From assembly GCA_024403005.1 (NCBI GenBank), contig JAKSSQ010000106.1, forward strand, positions 1 to 6,155: a stretch of 6,155 bases of DNA, written 5' to 3'. The translations under genes were made by a program, and so were the position numbers. Shown in pieces: positions 5,822 through 6,155 of this stretch. The notes under the pieces are model-generated. The model was not told where the DNA came from, ran no database searches, and saw only the letters and a program-made list of their open reading frames with translations. Within the stretch, counting starts at the first letter, position 1; each line of letters starts with the position of its first letter. The DNA is from Clostridia bacterium (GTDB taxonomy: Bacteria; Bacillota; Clostridia; Peptostreptococcales; Anaerovoracaceae).

Positions 5822-6155
5822 ATGAAAGAACAATTCGAACTTTTAATAGACGATATATCAACTGCAGGCGAGGGGATAGGCCATAAGGACGGAAGAGCTG
5901 TATTTGTTCCCGGCGTTCTCCCCGGCGACCGCATTCTTGCAGAGATGGCAGAGGGCAAGGGTAACCTGCTTAAAGCAGAATGCATAGAGCTTCTGGAACC
6001 TTCAGTTTCAAGGGTTCCCGACGATTGCCCCAACGGAAAGGACTGCGGCGGCTGCAGCTTAAGAGAGTATAAATACGAAGCTCAGCTCGACTGGAAGAAG
6101 GCTTACGTAAACTCTGTTCTTACCAGAATTGCAAGCCTTGAAAACCCGAAAATCA
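5822..6155 (+). CDS. rlmD: 23S rRNA (uracil-5-)-methyltransferase, RlmD/RumA family, partial (C-terminus beyond right edge)
   Basis: The 111 codons in the window are open to the edge. Residues about 5-57 form a TRAM RNA-binding domain, with the typical GEGIGHKDGRAVFVPGVLPGD (pattern at 16-36). A CX5CX2C cluster follows at Cys69, Cys75 and Cys78 (CPNGKDCGGC), then the conserved YEAQLDWKKAYV (85-96). In E. coli RumA the same cysteines plus a fourth further on bind a [4Fe-4S] cluster; the fourth and the SAM and catalytic domains would lie outside the window. The enzyme makes 5-methyluridine in 23S rRNA (U1939 for RlmD). Gram-positive homologues may act at U747 as well (RlmCD type), and TrmA-like tRNA activity cannot be excluded from this part alone. 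It follows typA by 57 bp across a terminator, and both genes serve the ribosome. Confidence 0.88.
   Translation, partial: MKEQFELLIDDISTAGEGIGHKDGRAVFVPGVLPGDRILAEMAEGKGNLLKAECIELLEPSVSRVPDDCPNGKDCGGCSLREYKYEAQLDWKKAYVNSVLTRIASLENPKI

Noticed and set aside
5761..6033. 90-codon minus-strand frame opposite the rlmD start
   Set aside because: It overlaps the TRAM domain coding region on the other strand and includes the typA terminator; there is no family signal.

Overview
The window looks like chromosomal DNA from a Gram-positive anaerobe of the Clostridia (Bacillota). Supporting signs are strong AAAGGAGG-type ribosome binding sites, compact AT-rich intergenic spaces, U-tract hairpin terminators, many AGA arginine codons, a clostripain-family protease, and a TypA with a clostridial-looking sequence. 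Composition is roughly balanced in GC by eye, so a gut-type clostridium is plausible. The genus cannot be named from this sequence. Most of it is housekeeping DNA, and I see no transposon, phage, CRISPR, tRNA or rRNA.

Layout, left to right. (1) 1-688, minus: the N-terminal part of a secreted or membrane-anchored C11 (clostripain-family) cysteine protease that runs off the left edge. (2) 689-832: a short intergenic space with this gene's probable promoter and the terminator of the next transcription unit. (3) 833-3780, minus: an apparent three-gene operon, transcribed as plsC-like acyltransferase, then a METTL25/RRNAD1-like SAM methyltransferase (start overlaps the plsC stop), then a D-cysteine desulfhydrase-like PLP enzyme, then the terminator at 776-807. 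(4) 3781-3886: a divergent AT-rich promoter region whose two candidate -10 boxes form an inverted repeat. (5) 3887-5764, plus: typA/bipA, a ribosome-associated GTPase of a variant subfamily. (6) 5765-5821: a strong terminator hairpin placed directly before the ribosome binding site of the next gene. (7) 5822 to the right edge, plus: the N-terminal part of an RlmD/RumA-family 23S rRNA uracil-5 methyltransferase (TRAM domain plus iron-sulfur cysteines).

The two plus-strand genes share a ribosome theme (TypA in assembly and stress adaptation, RlmD in 23S rRNA modification). The minus-strand operon mixes phospholipid synthesis, a methyltransferase of unknown substrate and sulfur amino-acid catabolism, with no evident single pathway. 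The points most worth checking are the variant G1 and G5 motifs and the insertion in TypA, the symmetrical divergent promoter, the uncharacterised methyltransferase coupled to plsC, and the terminator/RBS overlap before rlmD. I did not find convincing evidence of a new multi-gene system.
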